NCBI RefSeq assembly: GCF_002959855.1
Contig: NZ_PPDB01000001.1
Span: 1-64,000 of the forward strand
Length of the DNA stretch: 64,000 nucleotides
Origin: Veillonella denticariosi JCM 15641
GTDB lineage: Bacteria > Bacillota > Negativicutes > Veillonellales > Veillonellaceae
Direction of reading: 5' to 3'
The notes under the pieces are model-generated. The model ran no database searches and was not told the origin of the DNA. It worked only from the letters and a program-made list of their open reading frames with translations. Position 1 is the first letter of the stretch. Each line of letters starts with the position of its first letter. This document shows, piece after piece, positions 37,921-47,258 of the stretch. Made by a program: the position numbers and the translations under genes.

Positions 37921-38148
37921 AAAGGATTACCGTCCCAGATAGACAATTTAATACATGAGAAATACCTTGTGGGTATCCTTTGTAAGTTTTTGTATGAGGT
38001 CCCCTTCCCGAAAGCCTCCAAGGCCACCCACTTCGTGCGCCAAGTCGTTTTCGGAAAGGGGACCTCAATTTCATTACTAAAGTAAATTGACATTAGCAAG
38101 GTATTTCTTATAAAAAATATCATACTTATGTTAGGACGGTAATCCTTT
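37921..38148. repeat. Long imperfect hairpin repeat after etfA
   Basis: AAAGGATTACCGTCC (37921-37935) is mirrored by GGACGGTAATCCTTT near 38133-38147, GAAATACCTT near 37960 by AAGGTATTTC near 38099, and GAGGTCCCCTTCCCGAAA (from 37996) by TTTTCGGAAAGGGGACCTC at about 38048-38066. The loop carries 'gcctccaaggccacccac' and 'ttcgtgcgccaagtcg' (38014-38047), which recurs at 56.6-56.8 kb. This fills the 336-bp gap to the next gene; no coding content is seen. Confidence 0.7.
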
Positions 38149-38238
38149 TGAATGTATTATTAGCTGTATATGATGCGCCTACATATCATTTAATGTGGAT
38201 AGGGTGTATATGAATTGTGAGAATGTGAGGTGTTTATT

Positions 38239-38997
38239 ATGTCTCGTAATGTATTTATTACCGGCTCTACGTCCGGTATCGGTCTTGCGATTGCAGAGGC
38301 GTATGCCAAGAATGGCGATAATGTATTGATTTCGGGGCGTCGTACCGAGTTGCTCGATACGGTGCAGTCTCAGTTGATGGAACAGTATGGCGTGCGCGTG
38401 GAGACGTTGGTGCTTGATGTACAGAATCGTGATGATGTCATGTCCAAGGTGCCCGCTGCCATTGAATCGTTCGGCGGTATTGACATTCTTGTGAACAATG
38501 CAGGTCTTGCGCAGGGGCTGGATCCGTTTCAGGACAGTGATATCGATGATGCGGTAACGATGATTGATACGAATGTGAAAGGTCTCCTGTATGTGACAAA
38601 GGCGGTATTGCCGTTCTTTATCGCCAAAAATGAGGGGTATATCGTGAATATGGGTTCAACAGCCGGTATTTATGCGTATCCGGGCGGAGCCGTTTACTGC
38701 GCCACGAAGGCGGCGGTTAAGACCCTCAGTGACGGTATTCGCATGGATACGATCGCCACGGATATCAAGGTGACCACCATTCAGCCGGGCATTGTGGAAA
38801 CGCCGTTCAGCGAAGTGCGCTTTCACGGGGATAAGAAAAAAGCGGCAGCCGTTTATGCCGGCATTGATGCGGTGCAGCCGCAGGATGTGGCCGACGTCGT
38901 CGTGTATGTGACGAACCAGCCGAAACGGATGCAGATTTCGGACGTAACCATCATGGCGAACCAGCAGGCAGCGGGATTTATGGTACATAAGAAATAA
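38239..38997 (+). CDS. Short-chain dehydrogenase/reductase (YdfG-like)
   Basis: This 252-residue classical SDR has the cofactor motif TGSTSGIGLA near residue 8, NNAG near 88, catalytic Ser in NMGSTAGIYAY near 140 and YCATK (Tyr-x3-Lys) near 155. The sequence layout fits YdfG-type NADP-dependent 3-hydroxy acid dehydrogenases acting on serine and related compounds; this specificity is inferred. The start at 38239 follows GTGAGGTG. It stands alone. Confidence 0.88.
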   Translation: MSRNVFITGSTSGIGLAIAEAYAKNGDNVLISGRRTELLDTVQSQLMEQYGVRVETLVLDVQNRDDVMSKVPAAIESFGGIDILVNNAGLAQGLDPFQDSDIDDAVTMIDTNVKGLLYVTKAVLPFFIAKNEGYIVNMGSTAGIYAYPGGAVYCATKAAVKTLSDGIRMDTIATDIKVTTIQPGIVETPFSEVRFHGDKKKAAAVYAGIDAVQPQDVADVVVYVTNQPKRMQISDVTIMANQQAAGFMVHKK

Positions 38998-39108
38998 AGA
39001 ACCGGATTGAATTCCTTTACATTTTAAGTTATACTGATATTGTTAAAGAAAATTTAATAAAATTTTAATAATGTAAAGTTATGCAATTTGCTGTGTGAGG
39101 GAGTAATA

Positions 39109-39744
39109 ATGAAATCTACGATGAAAAAATTTTTGTTAACAGCTGTGGCTTGTGCCTGTGTGGGTACGGCTTCGTATTGTACGGCCGGTGCGGCGGGCGT
39201 CGGTTTCCATATGTCAAAAGCTGATGCGGTAAAGGCTGACATATCTCAATCTATAGAGGTGGCTAATGAAGCTGCGGCACCTAAGACAGGCATGCCGAAT
39301 CCGATGCATGAATTTAAAACCGTTGATGAAGCGGCTCAGTACATGAATATAGTTCCGCAGATGCCGAAGGTATTGCCGGTGGGCTATAATATTGAATCTG
39401 TGAGCACCATTAATAAGGATATCCTTCAAGTGATTTATACATATCAGGACGGTGAAGATGAAACACGTAATCAGGCGAACGGTAAACGCATTACCTATCG
39501 TGTTTCCACGTTGAAAGAGGACATCAGCGGTGAGTACACACAGCACAAAGTGACTGCGACTGAAAAGGTTGACGGCGTGAAAGTGACTTTCAGAGGCGGC
39601 GAGAAAATGGTGTATCTCGTAAATTGGGCTAAGGACGGACAAAACCATTCGATGTCATTTGAACGCCCTGTGACACGCGATATGGCAAAAGCGATCATTG
39701 CTAACACGGTGGCGCAAAAACAACATACAAAATATACAAAATAA
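39109..39744 (+). CDS. Secreted protein with a DUF4367-like domain
   Basis: This 211-residue exported protein has a signal peptide (about 1-31, KKFLLTAVACACVGTASYC). A domain of about 130 residues follows, with VDEAAQYMN, LPVGYNIESVSTINKDILQV and ITYRVSTLKEDISGEY. Further on come YLVNWAKDGQNHSMSF and a terminal RDMAKAIIANT helix. The pattern resembles DUF4367-type extracytoplasmic domains; no enzymatic role is known. A paralogue lies at 50.2 kb. GAGGGAG precedes the start, and a terminator follows. Confidence 0.7.
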   Translation: MKSTMKKFLLTAVACACVGTASYCTAGAAGVGFHMSKADAVKADISQSIEVANEAAAPKTGMPNPMHEFKTVDEAAQYMNIVPQMPKVLPVGYNIESVSTINKDILQVIYTYQDGEDETRNQANGKRITYRVSTLKEDISGEYTQHKVTATEKVDGVKVTFRGGEKMVYLVNWAKDGQNHSMSFERPVTRDMAKAIIANTVAQKQHTKYTK

Positions 39745-39753
39745 TTCATAATG

Positions 39754-39784
39754 AAACAGCTCCTTTAATGGGGGCTGTTTTTTT
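39754..39784 (+). terminator. Intrinsic terminator after the secreted protein gene
   Basis: AAACAGCTCC and GGGGGCTGTTT flank a short loop, followed by seven T residues. Confidence 0.85.
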
Positions 39785-39879
39785 GTCATCATAATAGCAT
39801 AAGTATTTAGTTTTATTACGATTTGTATGAAACGTCGTTTCTGTATTATGCCAAACTTTCATAATGAGAATAATTCCAA

Positions 39880-39897
39880 TATACCGCCACGGGTATA
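39880..39897. promoter_or_regulatory. Candidate operator upstream of the ABC importer
   Basis: TATACC (39880-39885) and GGTATA (39892-39897) form a perfect 6-6-6 inverted repeat about 50-80 bp before the first importer gene, next to 'aatgagaataattc', an AT-rich Fur-like stretch. A metal-responsive repressor is possible but not shown. Confidence 0.35.
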
Positions 39898-39963
39898 CAT
39901 ATGTCCACGCCGTTTTTGCTAAAATATTATTATGGGTATTCATAAATGAAAGAAGGTGATGGA

Positions 39964-40914
39964 TTGTATCGATTGGTACTGCAGCGGCTGGTCAGTATTG
40001 CAGGTGTTTTATTGGTCGTCACCTTGGGAACGTTTTTACTGATGAAGGTGTCCCCCATCGACCCCGTGGCGATGAAGTTTAATCTGGTAGGGGCTACACC
40101 TGATCCTGTATTAGTGGAACAGATGCGGGAGCAGCTCGGCCTCAACGACCCGTGGTGGCAGCAATATGTACGCTGGTTGGGACAACTCGTGAGAGGAGAC
40201 TTCGGTGAATCTATATTGTATTCTTTGCCTGTTGCTACGCTTCTTGGTGGAGCGCTGCCAAATACATTGGGACTCGTATCCCTCGCGCTTTTGATGGGCA
40301 TAGTCGTAACGATACCGCTTGGCATGTTGTCGGCACGGTATCAGGACTCCTGGGCCGATCATGTGATTCGGCTATTTACGTTCTTCGCCTTGGCGATTCC
40401 GGGGTTCTGGGTGGGGCTCTTGCTATTGTATTTATTCGGCGTGAAGCTGCAGCTTGTATCGGTGACGAATACAAAGGGCTTTACCGTGTATATACTGCCG
40501 GCTTTGACGATTGCTCTGTGGATTTGCGGCTTATATATTCGCCGTTTGCGTAATGCTATTCTGGAGGTTGAGAAACGGCCTTTTGTACAGGGGGCCAGAG
40601 CTCTCGGTTTACCGGAATGGATGGTATATTGTCGCTATATCTTCCCTCATGTAGGACTTATGTTATTACCTATGATGGGGGTTACGATGGGGGCCATGTT
40701 AGGCGGCTCCGCGGTTATTGAAACGGTGTTCTCCATCAAAGGCATCGGCTATATGATGGTACAGGGCATAACCGCCCGCGATTATGTATTGATGCAAGGG
40801 TATATCATCTGGATTACTATGGTGTTCATCGTAATTAACATCATCATCGATGTATTGAGTATCTGGCTTAATCCGAAGCGAAGGGCCGCTATAAAAGGAG
40901 GCTCTTATGAATAG
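39964..40914 (+). CDS. Nickel/peptide ABC transporter permease (NikB/DppB type)
   Basis: This 316-residue inner-membrane permease has about six helices, N-terminal RLVLQRLVSIAGVLLVVTLG, the MREQLGLNDPWWQQYVRW segment typical of DppB/NikB, and the ATPase-contact loop EVEKRPFVQGARALGLPEW. The proposed start is TTG at 39964, behind AAGGTGAT and matching where family members begin; ATG at 39946 in the same frame is the alternative. It overlaps the next permease gene by 8 bp. Substrate is unclear between nickel chelates and peptides. Confidence 0.85.
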   Translation: MYRLVLQRLVSIAGVLLVVTLGTFLLMKVSPIDPVAMKFNLVGATPDPVLVEQMREQLGLNDPWWQQYVRWLGQLVRGDFGESILYSLPVATLLGGALPNTLGLVSLALLMGIVVTIPLGMLSARYQDSWADHVIRLFTFFALAIPGFWVGLLLLYLFGVKLQLVSVTNTKGFTVYILPALTIALWICGLYIRRLRNAILEVEKRPFVQGARALGLPEWMVYCRYIFPHVGLMLLPMMGVTMGAMLGGSAVIETVFSIKGIGYMMVQGITARDYVLMQGYIIWITMVFIVINIIIDVLSIWLNPKRRAAIKGGSYE

Positions 40915-41716
40915 ACGAAAGCCTTACGGCCTATATATCATGCTTGTACTGGCGGCGTTGTGGATCGTATTTTTCCTCTGCGCCCCGTACATTGCGCCTT
41001 ATAATCCGGAGGTGACGAATGTAGCCGATAGGTTGCAGGATATCAGCAGTACTCATTGGCTCGGAACCGATCAGCTGGGCCGCGACGTGTGGTCCCGTAT
41101 CCTTTATGGAGGGAAGGCGTCGCTGTGGATTGCTTTCACCATTATCGGCATCAGCGGAGCGATAGGCATCGTTATCGGCGGGCTGGCGGGATTCTCCACG
41201 CCGCGCGTTGACCGTTGGCTGTCGCGATTGATCGATTTGGTGCTGGGATTCCCGAATATGGTTATCGCCATTGCTTTCATCGGCATCATGGGGCCAAGCA
41301 TAACGAATGTGATCATCTCGCTGTGCATTACTAAATGGGCGGAATATGCGCGCATCACGAGGGGCCTCGTCCATATCGAACGCCATGCCGAGTATATTAC
41401 CTTTGCTCGCATGTCCGGCGCTTCGAGGATTCGGATCCTATGGCGCTATATTCTGCCGAATGTACTGCCGCCGTTATTAATTGTCATTATTCAACATTTA
41501 GGGGACGCCATCATTATGGTGGCCAGTTTCTCGCTCATCGGCATCGGTGTGCAACCGCCTGATCCTGAGTGGGGGGCGATCCTGTTGAGCTCCCGCGATT
41601 TTCTGCAAACCGCGCCTTGGCTGTTGATCTATCCGGGGCTGGCGATTTTTATTACTGTTGTTCTGTTTAACTATATTGGCGATGCGTTGCGTGATGCCCT
41701 CGATGTATCACGATGA
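40907..41716 (+). CDS. Nickel/peptide ABC transporter permease (NikC/DppC type)
   Basis: This 269-residue partner permease has the N-terminal helix, HWLGTDQLGRDVWSRILYGGKASLW and the cytoplasmic contact loop EYITFARMSGASRIRILWRYILPNV, followed by VASFSLIGIGVQPPDPEWGAIL. These are diagnostic of the DppC/NikC group. AAAGGAGG precedes the ATG inside the upstream gene. It forms a heterodimer with the preceding permease. Confidence 0.9.
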   Translation: MNRRKPYGLYIMLVLAALWIVFFLCAPYIAPYNPEVTNVADRLQDISSTHWLGTDQLGRDVWSRILYGGKASLWIAFTIIGISGAIGIVIGGLAGFSTPRVDRWLSRLIDLVLGFPNMVIAIAFIGIMGPSITNVIISLCITKWAEYARITRGLVHIERHAEYITFARMSGASRIRILWRYILPNVLPPLLIVIIQHLGDAIIMVASFSLIGIGVQPPDPEWGAILLSSRDFLQTAPWLLIYPGLAIFITVVLFNYIGDALRDALDVSR

Positions 41717-41782
41717 CCGCGTGCAATATGAATGTTTTTAGTGAAAGCCTCATTACGATGGGGTGTATGAAAAGGAGTATTT

Positions 41783-43297
41783 ATGAAACGTTGGTTATTG
41801 GCATGTGTGTCCATGCTGTGTATGGTAGTTCTTTTGGTGGGCTGCGGCAATGATACGGCTAAACAAGGCAAGCATTTGAATGTCGGTCTATACTGGTTCG
41901 GTGAAACATTGAATCCGACGCATGAATGGGATGCGTGGACCTTGACACGTATCGGTGCAGGTGAAACCTTGGCTACAGTGACACCGGATATGAAATTTAC
42001 CGGACAATTAGCTGATTCCTGGGAAAATATTGACCCCACCACATGGAAATTCCATATCAGAGAAAATGTAAAATTCCATAACGGTACTGCGATGACACCT
42101 CAAAAGGTAAAAGAGTCCATCGAGTATACGATGAAACAAAGCCCTCGCTCTGCGAAGGCCGTTAAAATCGAATCCATTACCGTCGATGGTCAAAACTTGA
42201 TTATTAAAACTACGGAACCTAACGGCTCCTTATTGTCCAGCTTGACTGAACCGGCATTCGTTATCATGGATACGGCAGATCTTAAGGATGTGGCGGCTAA
42301 ACCGGTTCTTACAGGTCCGTACAAGATCACCTCTTTCACAAAGGGTGAAAGCATCGAGTTAACGGCGTTCGCCGACTATTGGGGCGGCAAACCGGGCCTT
42401 GATTCTGTAACTGTAAAAGATATTGAAGACAATAATAAGCGCGCCATGGCGTTGCAATCTAAAGACGTGGATGTCATTCAAAAGGTCGATTCCGCTAATC
42501 GCAGCCTGTTTAAAGACGGATTCAGCATTCAAGATGTGGCCGGTGTCCGCATAATGATGCTAAAAATTAATCATACGGAAGCCTCTCCGCTACATGATAA
42601 AAATGTACGTTCCGCGGTGGCTCATATCATCAACTACGATACGATGGCGAAAGTTATCGGCGGCGGTGCATTGGCGGGTGGTGCTCCGTTCCCTCCTTCC
42701 GCAAACTTGGGCTATGATGGGCTTTTAAATAAGGCAGTCACTGACCTTGCAAAAGCAAATGAATTGTTGACGCAAGCGGGCTATGCGAAGAACGGCAACG
42801 GTATCTATGCAAAAGACGGCAAGGAATTGAAGTTGACCCTTGCTATTTGGGGCAAAGATACCAGCATGTATGAAGAAATTCAACAGGAATTGAAACAGGC
42901 GGGCATCGCGGTAGAACTCAGAAAATTGCAAAGTCCTAATGAAGTGGATACCCTCGGCGCAGACGCATTTGATTTGGTGGAACGTAATGTGGTGACCATG
43001 TCCACAAACGATCCTTACTGGTTCCTCAGCTTGTTCTATAAATCCGGTTCTAAAGCTAATGTAGGCGGTTATAGCAATCCTCAAGTGGATGCACTAATTG
43101 ACAAACTAGCGGTTACATTCGATCAAAATGAACGTACCAATGTGGCTAAACAAGTACAGTCCATTTTGCTTGATGACGTGGCTGACATCTATTTGTTGTA
43201 TCCTGCTGCCAATGTGGTCTCCATATCCAAGGTTAAAAATGTACCGGTACATCCGATCGATTACTACTTATTAACAAAGGATTCTACTATTGAATAA
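41783..43297 (+). CDS. Nickel/peptide ABC transporter substrate-binding lipoprotein
   Basis: This 504-residue SBP_bac_5 family lipoprotein has the lipobox VGC near residue 23. Its LNVGLYWFGETLNPTHEWDAW and TWKFHIRENVKFHNGTAMTP regions are like those of NikA-type nickel-binding proteins, while the body also fits dipeptide/oligopeptide binders. A classical NikA chelate-binding residue set cannot be confirmed by eye. Its 3' end overlaps the first ATPase gene by 8 bp. AAAGGAG precedes the start. Confidence 0.87.
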   Translation: MKRWLLACVSMLCMVVLLVGCGNDTAKQGKHLNVGLYWFGETLNPTHEWDAWTLTRIGAGETLATVTPDMKFTGQLADSWENIDPTTWKFHIRENVKFHNGTAMTPQKVKESIEYTMKQSPRSAKAVKIESITVDGQNLIIKTTEPNGSLLSSLTEPAFVIMDTADLKDVAAKPVLTGPYKITSFTKGESIELTAFADYWGGKPGLDSVTVKDIEDNNKRAMALQSKDVDVIQKVDSANRSLFKDGFSIQDVAGVRIMMLKINHTEASPLHDKNVRSAVAHIINYDTMAKVIGGGALAGGAPFPPSANLGYDGLLNKAVTDLAKANELLTQAGYAKNGNGIYAKDGKELKLTLAIWGKDTSMYEEIQQELKQAGIAVELRKLQSPNEVDTLGADAFDLVERNVVTMSTNDPYWFLSLFYKSGSKANVGGYSNPQVDALIDKLAVTFDQNERTNVAKQVQSILLDDVADIYLLYPAANVVSISKVKNVPVHPIDYYLLTKDSTIE

Positions 43298-44057
43298 ATC
43301 TGATTGCATAGTATTTGACAATGTATCAATTTCATATGGTGCGGAACAGGCCGTACGCGATGTATCCTTTTCCGTGCGCACCGGTGAGGTGTTTGCCATC
43401 GTCGGTGAAAGCGGCTCCGGGAAATCGACCTTGATTCGCGCCGCCTTCGGTATGCTGAAGAAGGCTACCATAAGTGGTCAAATTTTGCTGAACGGTACGG
43501 ATATTTCGACATTGAGCGATAAGGATTGGCGACAAATGCGCGGCATGAGTACGTCGATGATTTTTCAGAACCCCGGTGCCTATTTGAATCCGGCTCGTAC
43601 CGTGGAAAACCATTTCAAAGACTTACTGCGTGCCCATGATGAACCGTATGATGTAAATTGCGTGCTGCATATGCTGCAGCTCGTTCACTTGACGGAAGAG
43701 AAACGTATTTTACAATCCTATCCATTTCAATTGAGCGGCGGCATGCAGCAACGCCTGGCGATTGCGTTGAGCCTGCTTCTGAAACCGGACATCGTATTTG
43801 CTGATGAGCCGACCAGTGCTTTGGATATGCTAGTGCAATCGTCGGTGCTGGATTTACTGAAAGAGGTAACAAAGGCCCTCGGGGCAACTGTGATTCTGGT
43901 AACCCATAACATCAAGGCGGCTGCGCGCATTGCCGACCGTATCGGCGTGATGAATAAGGGCCGCCTCGTTGAAATGGGCGCTGCCGAAGAGGTAATGGCG
44001 CATCCTAAAGATGACTATACGCGTATATTGTTGGATTCCGTGATGAAAGTGGTGTAA
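43290..44057 (+). CDS. ABC transporter ATP-binding protein (NikD/DppD type)
   Basis: This 255-residue ATPase has Walker A GESGSGKST near 37, SMIFQNPGAYLNPARTV (typical of the Opp/Dpp/Nik group), the signature LSGGMQQR near 150 and Walker B DIVFADEPTSALD near 170, with switch His in LVTHNIKAA. It lacks the usual C-terminal oligopeptide-binding extension, as NikD proteins do. It starts ATTGAATAA-adjacent, using TTG at 43290 inside the previous gene. Confidence 0.88.
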   Translation: MNKSDCIVFDNVSISYGAEQAVRDVSFSVRTGEVFAIVGESGSGKSTLIRAAFGMLKKATISGQILLNGTDISTLSDKDWRQMRGMSTSMIFQNPGAYLNPARTVENHFKDLLRAHDEPYDVNCVLHMLQLVHLTEEKRILQSYPFQLSGGMQQRLAIALSLLLKPDIVFADEPTSALDMLVQSSVLDLLKEVTKALGATVILVTHNIKAAARIADRIGVMNKGRLVEMGAAEEVMAHPKDDYTRILLDSVMKVV

Positions 44058-44058
44058 T

Positions 44059-44799
44059 ATGATACAAGCTGAGCATATATGTAAATATTATACGAACCAT
44101 AATCACACGGTGCGTGCCGTTGATGATGTGTCCTTTACAATTGCTGATCATGAGCGGGTAGGCATCGCCGGCGGTAGCGGTTCCGGTAAAAGTACGCTAC
44201 TTAGACTCATTGCAATGTTGGAAAAACCTACATCGGGTACATTGCGACTCTTCGGCGAAGATATATGGCAGATTCAAAACCATACGGAAGTGTACCGCTC
44301 GATGCAGATGATGTTTCAAAATCCGTTGGCGGTCATTCCGCCGAGGATGAAATTGGAAGCCTTTCTGCTTGAGCCGTACATTAACTATGGTCTTATGGAC
44401 ATGGCCGAAGCGAAGGAAGATATCCGCAAATGGATTCAACATGTGGACTTACCGGAAACGATTATCCGGAAATACCCTCACGAAGTCAGCGGAGGCCAGC
44501 TGCAACGTGTCGTACTGGCGCGAATTATGCTGATGAAGCCGAAACTGGTACTCTTCGATGAACCTACATCGGCCCTTGATGCGGTGAATCAGAAACTCGT
44601 ACTCGACCTATTGCAAAAAATACATACAGAACAACCCTTCGGCTATGTGTTTGTGAGCCATGACATCGGATTGCTACAAGCCGTAACAAATCGAATCCTG
44701 GTGATGAAAGACGGACAAATCGTGGAAAACATCGAATCAACCCGACTGAAAGAAGCGGTACATCCGTATACACAAGCACTAGTGGAAGCGAGTGTGTAG
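44059..44799 (+). CDS. ABC transporter ATP-binding protein (NikE/DppF type)
   Basis: This 246-residue second ATPase has Walker A GGSGSGKST near 38, MMFQNPLAVIPPRMKL, the signature VSGGQLQR near 145 and Walker B LVLFDEPTSALD near 165, with FVSHDIGLL. It starts one base after the preceding stop. The two short ATPases together with two permeases and one binding lipoprotein form a complete five-part importer. A strong terminator closes the operon. Confidence 0.88.
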   Translation: MIQAEHICKYYTNHNHTVRAVDDVSFTIADHERVGIAGGSGSGKSTLLRLIAMLEKPTSGTLRLFGEDIWQIQNHTEVYRSMQMMFQNPLAVIPPRMKLEAFLLEPYINYGLMDMAEAKEDIRKWIQHVDLPETIIRKYPHEVSGGQLQRVVLARIMLMKPKLVLFDEPTSALDAVNQKLVLDLLQKIHTEQPFGYVFVSHDIGLLQAVTNRILVMKDGQIVENIESTRLKEAVHPYTQALVEASV

Positions 44800-44801
44800 A
44801 A

Positions 44802-44835
44802 AGAGCCCCTGTTTGGAACAGGGGCTCTCTTTTTG
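44802..44835 (+). terminator. Terminator of the ABC importer operon
   Basis: AGAGCCCCTGTT (44802-44813) and AACAGGGGCTCT (44817-44828) form a perfect 12-bp stem with a 3-nt loop, followed by a T-rich tail (CTTTTT, 44827-44834). Confidence 0.92.
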
Positions 44836-45101
44836 AGTATTTATTAAATCATAAGTTTAACTATTAAGGATACCTTTAATATTTATTCAGTTCTGTGACA
44901 TTGATAAAATAGCTTTTTTAGAATTAAATAACTGTAATCTAGGGCATGTAATGTAATAAGAATTATAACCTTGAAAATTATCAAAAGTATAAAAATTATA
45001 AAAATAAATTAACTATACTTATATATGCAGGAGTTTCTAATAATATGTAGAAATATAATAATATGAGATAAAAAAGTTTGTTTTTGTGTAGGAGGTATTG
45101 T

Positions 45102-45248
45102 ATGGAATTCGAAAGTATTATTAAATCACATGTATAGCGAATTAAAATATTGAAAAATGATATTCTGATGGAAGAAGCAACACAATTATAGGGATTTGAA
45201 AGTTTTGTGGTTGGAATGTATTTTTATGGGAGAAGGGGATATATATGA
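45102..45248 (+). pseudogene. Small ORF of 48 codons interrupted by two TAG codons
   Basis: An ATG at 45102 sits behind a strong GGAGG, and the frame runs to a TGA at 45246 that overlaps the ATG of the next gene (ATGA). Two in-frame TAG codons, at 45135 (codon 12) and 45189 (codon 30), are the only interruptions; both are one base away from the Gln codon CAG. The remaining residues (MEFESIIKSH, then RIKILKNDILMEEATQL, then GFESFVVGMYFYGRRGYI) read like a small charged protein. It is probably a recently decayed first gene of the accessory operon. The flanking spacer (44837-45101) is AT-rich and shows nothing else. Confidence 0.5.
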
Positions 45249-46174
45249 CAAGAGAACATGTATCAGATATTTGGAACGAACGGGTAAAGGGGCATTCACA
45301 TTATGATTTTGTTGATGTGAATATTAATAGTGATAATTTATTATTTATTGATCCGGTATTGATTGAAATGAATCAGGGAAAATGGTATAAAGATGCGAAC
45401 CTAATAGTTCAATCTTTTTTTGATGAATTTTATAAGGCCTATAGAGATAATAATATATCAAGGAAACGGGAGTTATTATCTCATGCTGGAGAACAAAATG
45501 CAACTCGTTTCGGTTATGGACGAGGTGATAATGGGAGAGGCAATACTGTAAATGGATTACTAGCTATATTTAGTCCCCTAGAGGATTATATTGAGAGGAT
45601 TTCTACTATAGAGAAAGCGGTAGACTTACCATTATTGCTTACTCGCTTTTCACAGGATGGTTTGTCAGATTTATTAACTAATATTTTACATAATCACTTA
45701 AATGAATATATGTTAAAGCAAATGGAAAAGTTTAAGGTGAAGAGTAATGGCAGAACAAAATATTGGACTTGGGATTTAGCTAGTTTGAGTTGGAAAGAAG
45801 TTCCTGCTCCATCATATAAAGTTAACAATCAAGAGTTGCTTATTGTACCTAAGTCTATTGTTAGGAAAAATTATTTATTTAGCATTGAACAGTTTTTTTC
45901 TAGAGTTCTAATTGAAAGAGAGCGAAGTGCAGGAGAATATTATGATAATGATAAAGATAGATTTATTCCCAAAAAAGAGGTAGAGAATATCATAAAAAAT
46001 AAAAGTGATTTTGGAATACATTGGAAGTATGAAGAGAGTCTTATTTATATCAAAGATAATAATGATGCTTTGGATGAATATCACAGACGATTACATTCAT
46101 TTTATAGTAAAAGAAAAGGGATGAAAGATAAAGCGTTAGATGACCTGATTTATAAAGAGAGTATAATATGTTAA
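45245..46174 (+). CDS. Unknown protein of the AT-rich accessory island
   Basis: This 309-residue soluble protein belongs to no family I can name. Notable blocks are HSHYDFVDVNINSDNLLFIDPVLIE near residue 20, NATRFGYGRGDNGRGNTVNGLLAIF near 85 and FSQDGLSDLLTNILHNHLNEY near 135. The C-terminal part is charged. The conserved-looking acidic motifs (FIDP, DGLSDLLTN) suggest a nuclease or toxin-associated domain, but no catalytic set is certain. It precedes a DUF3644 protein with a 91-bp gap, and the pair has a much lower GC content than the neighbours. GGGAGAAGGGG precedes the ATG. Confidence 0.7.
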   Translation: MTREHVSDIWNERVKGHSHYDFVDVNINSDNLLFIDPVLIEMNQGKWYKDANLIVQSFFDEFYKAYRDNNISRKRELLSHAGEQNATRFGYGRGDNGRGNTVNGLLAIFSPLEDYIERISTIEKAVDLPLLLTRFSQDGLSDLLTNILHNHLNEYMLKQMEKFKVKSNGRTKYWTWDLASLSWKEVPAPSYKVNNQELLIVPKSIVRKNYLFSIEQFFSRVLIERERSAGEYYDNDKDRFIPKKEVENIIKNKSDFGIHWKYEESLIYIKDNNDALDEYHRRLHSFYSKRKGMKDKALDDLIYKESIIC

Positions 46175-46265
46175 AGAAAGAATTATGGATTAGAAAAAAT
46201 ATGTGTGGATATTAAGTTAAATTGATGGTCGTATAACAAATTTATATCTATTAGAGGAGATTATT

Positions 46266-47258
46266 TTGCCAAGAGGGAAGTCAGTAACTAAATTATTGCT
46301 TAATTCTTCTATCGCTGCATTATTTGCAGGGATAGAAATTCATAATAAACCTAATATACCATATAGATATCCTACAACTATTATCCTTATAATAAATGCA
46401 TGGGAGTTAGTTTTAAAAGCTTATGTATATAAATATATTAGTAAAAAGAATATATATGAAAATAAAAAAGATGGACATACCATTTCTTTTACTAAAGCAT
46501 TAGCCTTGACAAGAAATCACATTAATGCAAAAAATGATTATTTGCCTTTTAAATCAAGTGCTGAAAATTTATTTTTATTAAATGAATATAGATGTTTAAA
46601 TGTTCATTTTTATGAACCCGAATTAGATCCAGTAATATTTATGCTATTAAGTAAAGCAATTATGAATTATGATGAATTTGTAAAACGATATTTTAACAAA
46701 GATATTACTCGGGATGATAACTTGGTTATTTTACCGGTAGGATTTAAATTGCCATTTGATCCAATAGAGTATTTGAAACAAAATTATAAGAGATGTCATA
46801 ATGAATTCGTTAATTCTGTTTTGAATAGTACTCGAAAGCTTTTGGCTGAAGGAATTGGTGAAAGTATTGTTATAGGCTTTGATGTTTATACTGCTAGTTA
46901 TAAGAATATACAAAATGCGGATATAATTGCATCTATAGACCAGCGTAATGGATCGGTTCGCATAACAAAAGGGGTTAGATTAACGAATAATCCTAATGCC
47001 CCAGCTTATCATGGTTTTGAATTTGATGTATTGCCTTTAACATACGGTGAGTTAATACAAAGGATTAGGGAAAAGAGGAGTGATATAAAAATAGGTAAAG
47101 CATTTCATAATATAATGAGTAATATAAAAAATAATGTTGAATTATGCCAGATTATTTATTTAAATCCTAAAACAAAGTCTGGAGCTAAAAAATGTTTTTA
47201 TTCAGAAAATGCCATTGATGAAATTATTCATTTATATGACGAGTTGCAAGAAGGGTGA
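46266..47258 (+). CDS. DUF3644 domain-containing protein with HEPN-like motif
   Basis: This 330-residue protein matches the DUF3644 pattern: NSSIAALFAGIEIHNKPNI, then TTIILIINAWELVLKAYVYKYI, and a helical segment with EYRCLNVHFYEPE. Arg109 and His114 form an R-x4-H pattern like the catalytic motif of HEPN ribonucleases, and its position after the NAWELVLKA helix fits that fold. An RNA-cleaving toxin or anti-phage role is inferred. The C-terminal half is unassigned. The start is TTG behind AGAGGAG. It sits in an AT-rich island with the unknown 309-residue protein. Confidence 0.75.
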   Translation: MPRGKSVTKLLLNSSIAALFAGIEIHNKPNIPYRYPTTIILIINAWELVLKAYVYKYISKKNIYENKKDGHTISFTKALALTRNHINAKNDYLPFKSSAENLFLLNEYRCLNVHFYEPELDPVIFMLLSKAIMNYDEFVKRYFNKDITRDDNLVILPVGFKLPFDPIEYLKQNYKRCHNEFVNSVLNSTRKLLAEGIGESIVIGFDVYTASYKNIQNADIIASIDQRNGSVRITKGVRLTNNPNAPAYHGFEFDVLPLTYGELIQRIREKRSDIKIGKAFHNIMSNIKNNVELCQIIYLNPKTKSGAKKCFYSENAIDEIIHLYDELQEG

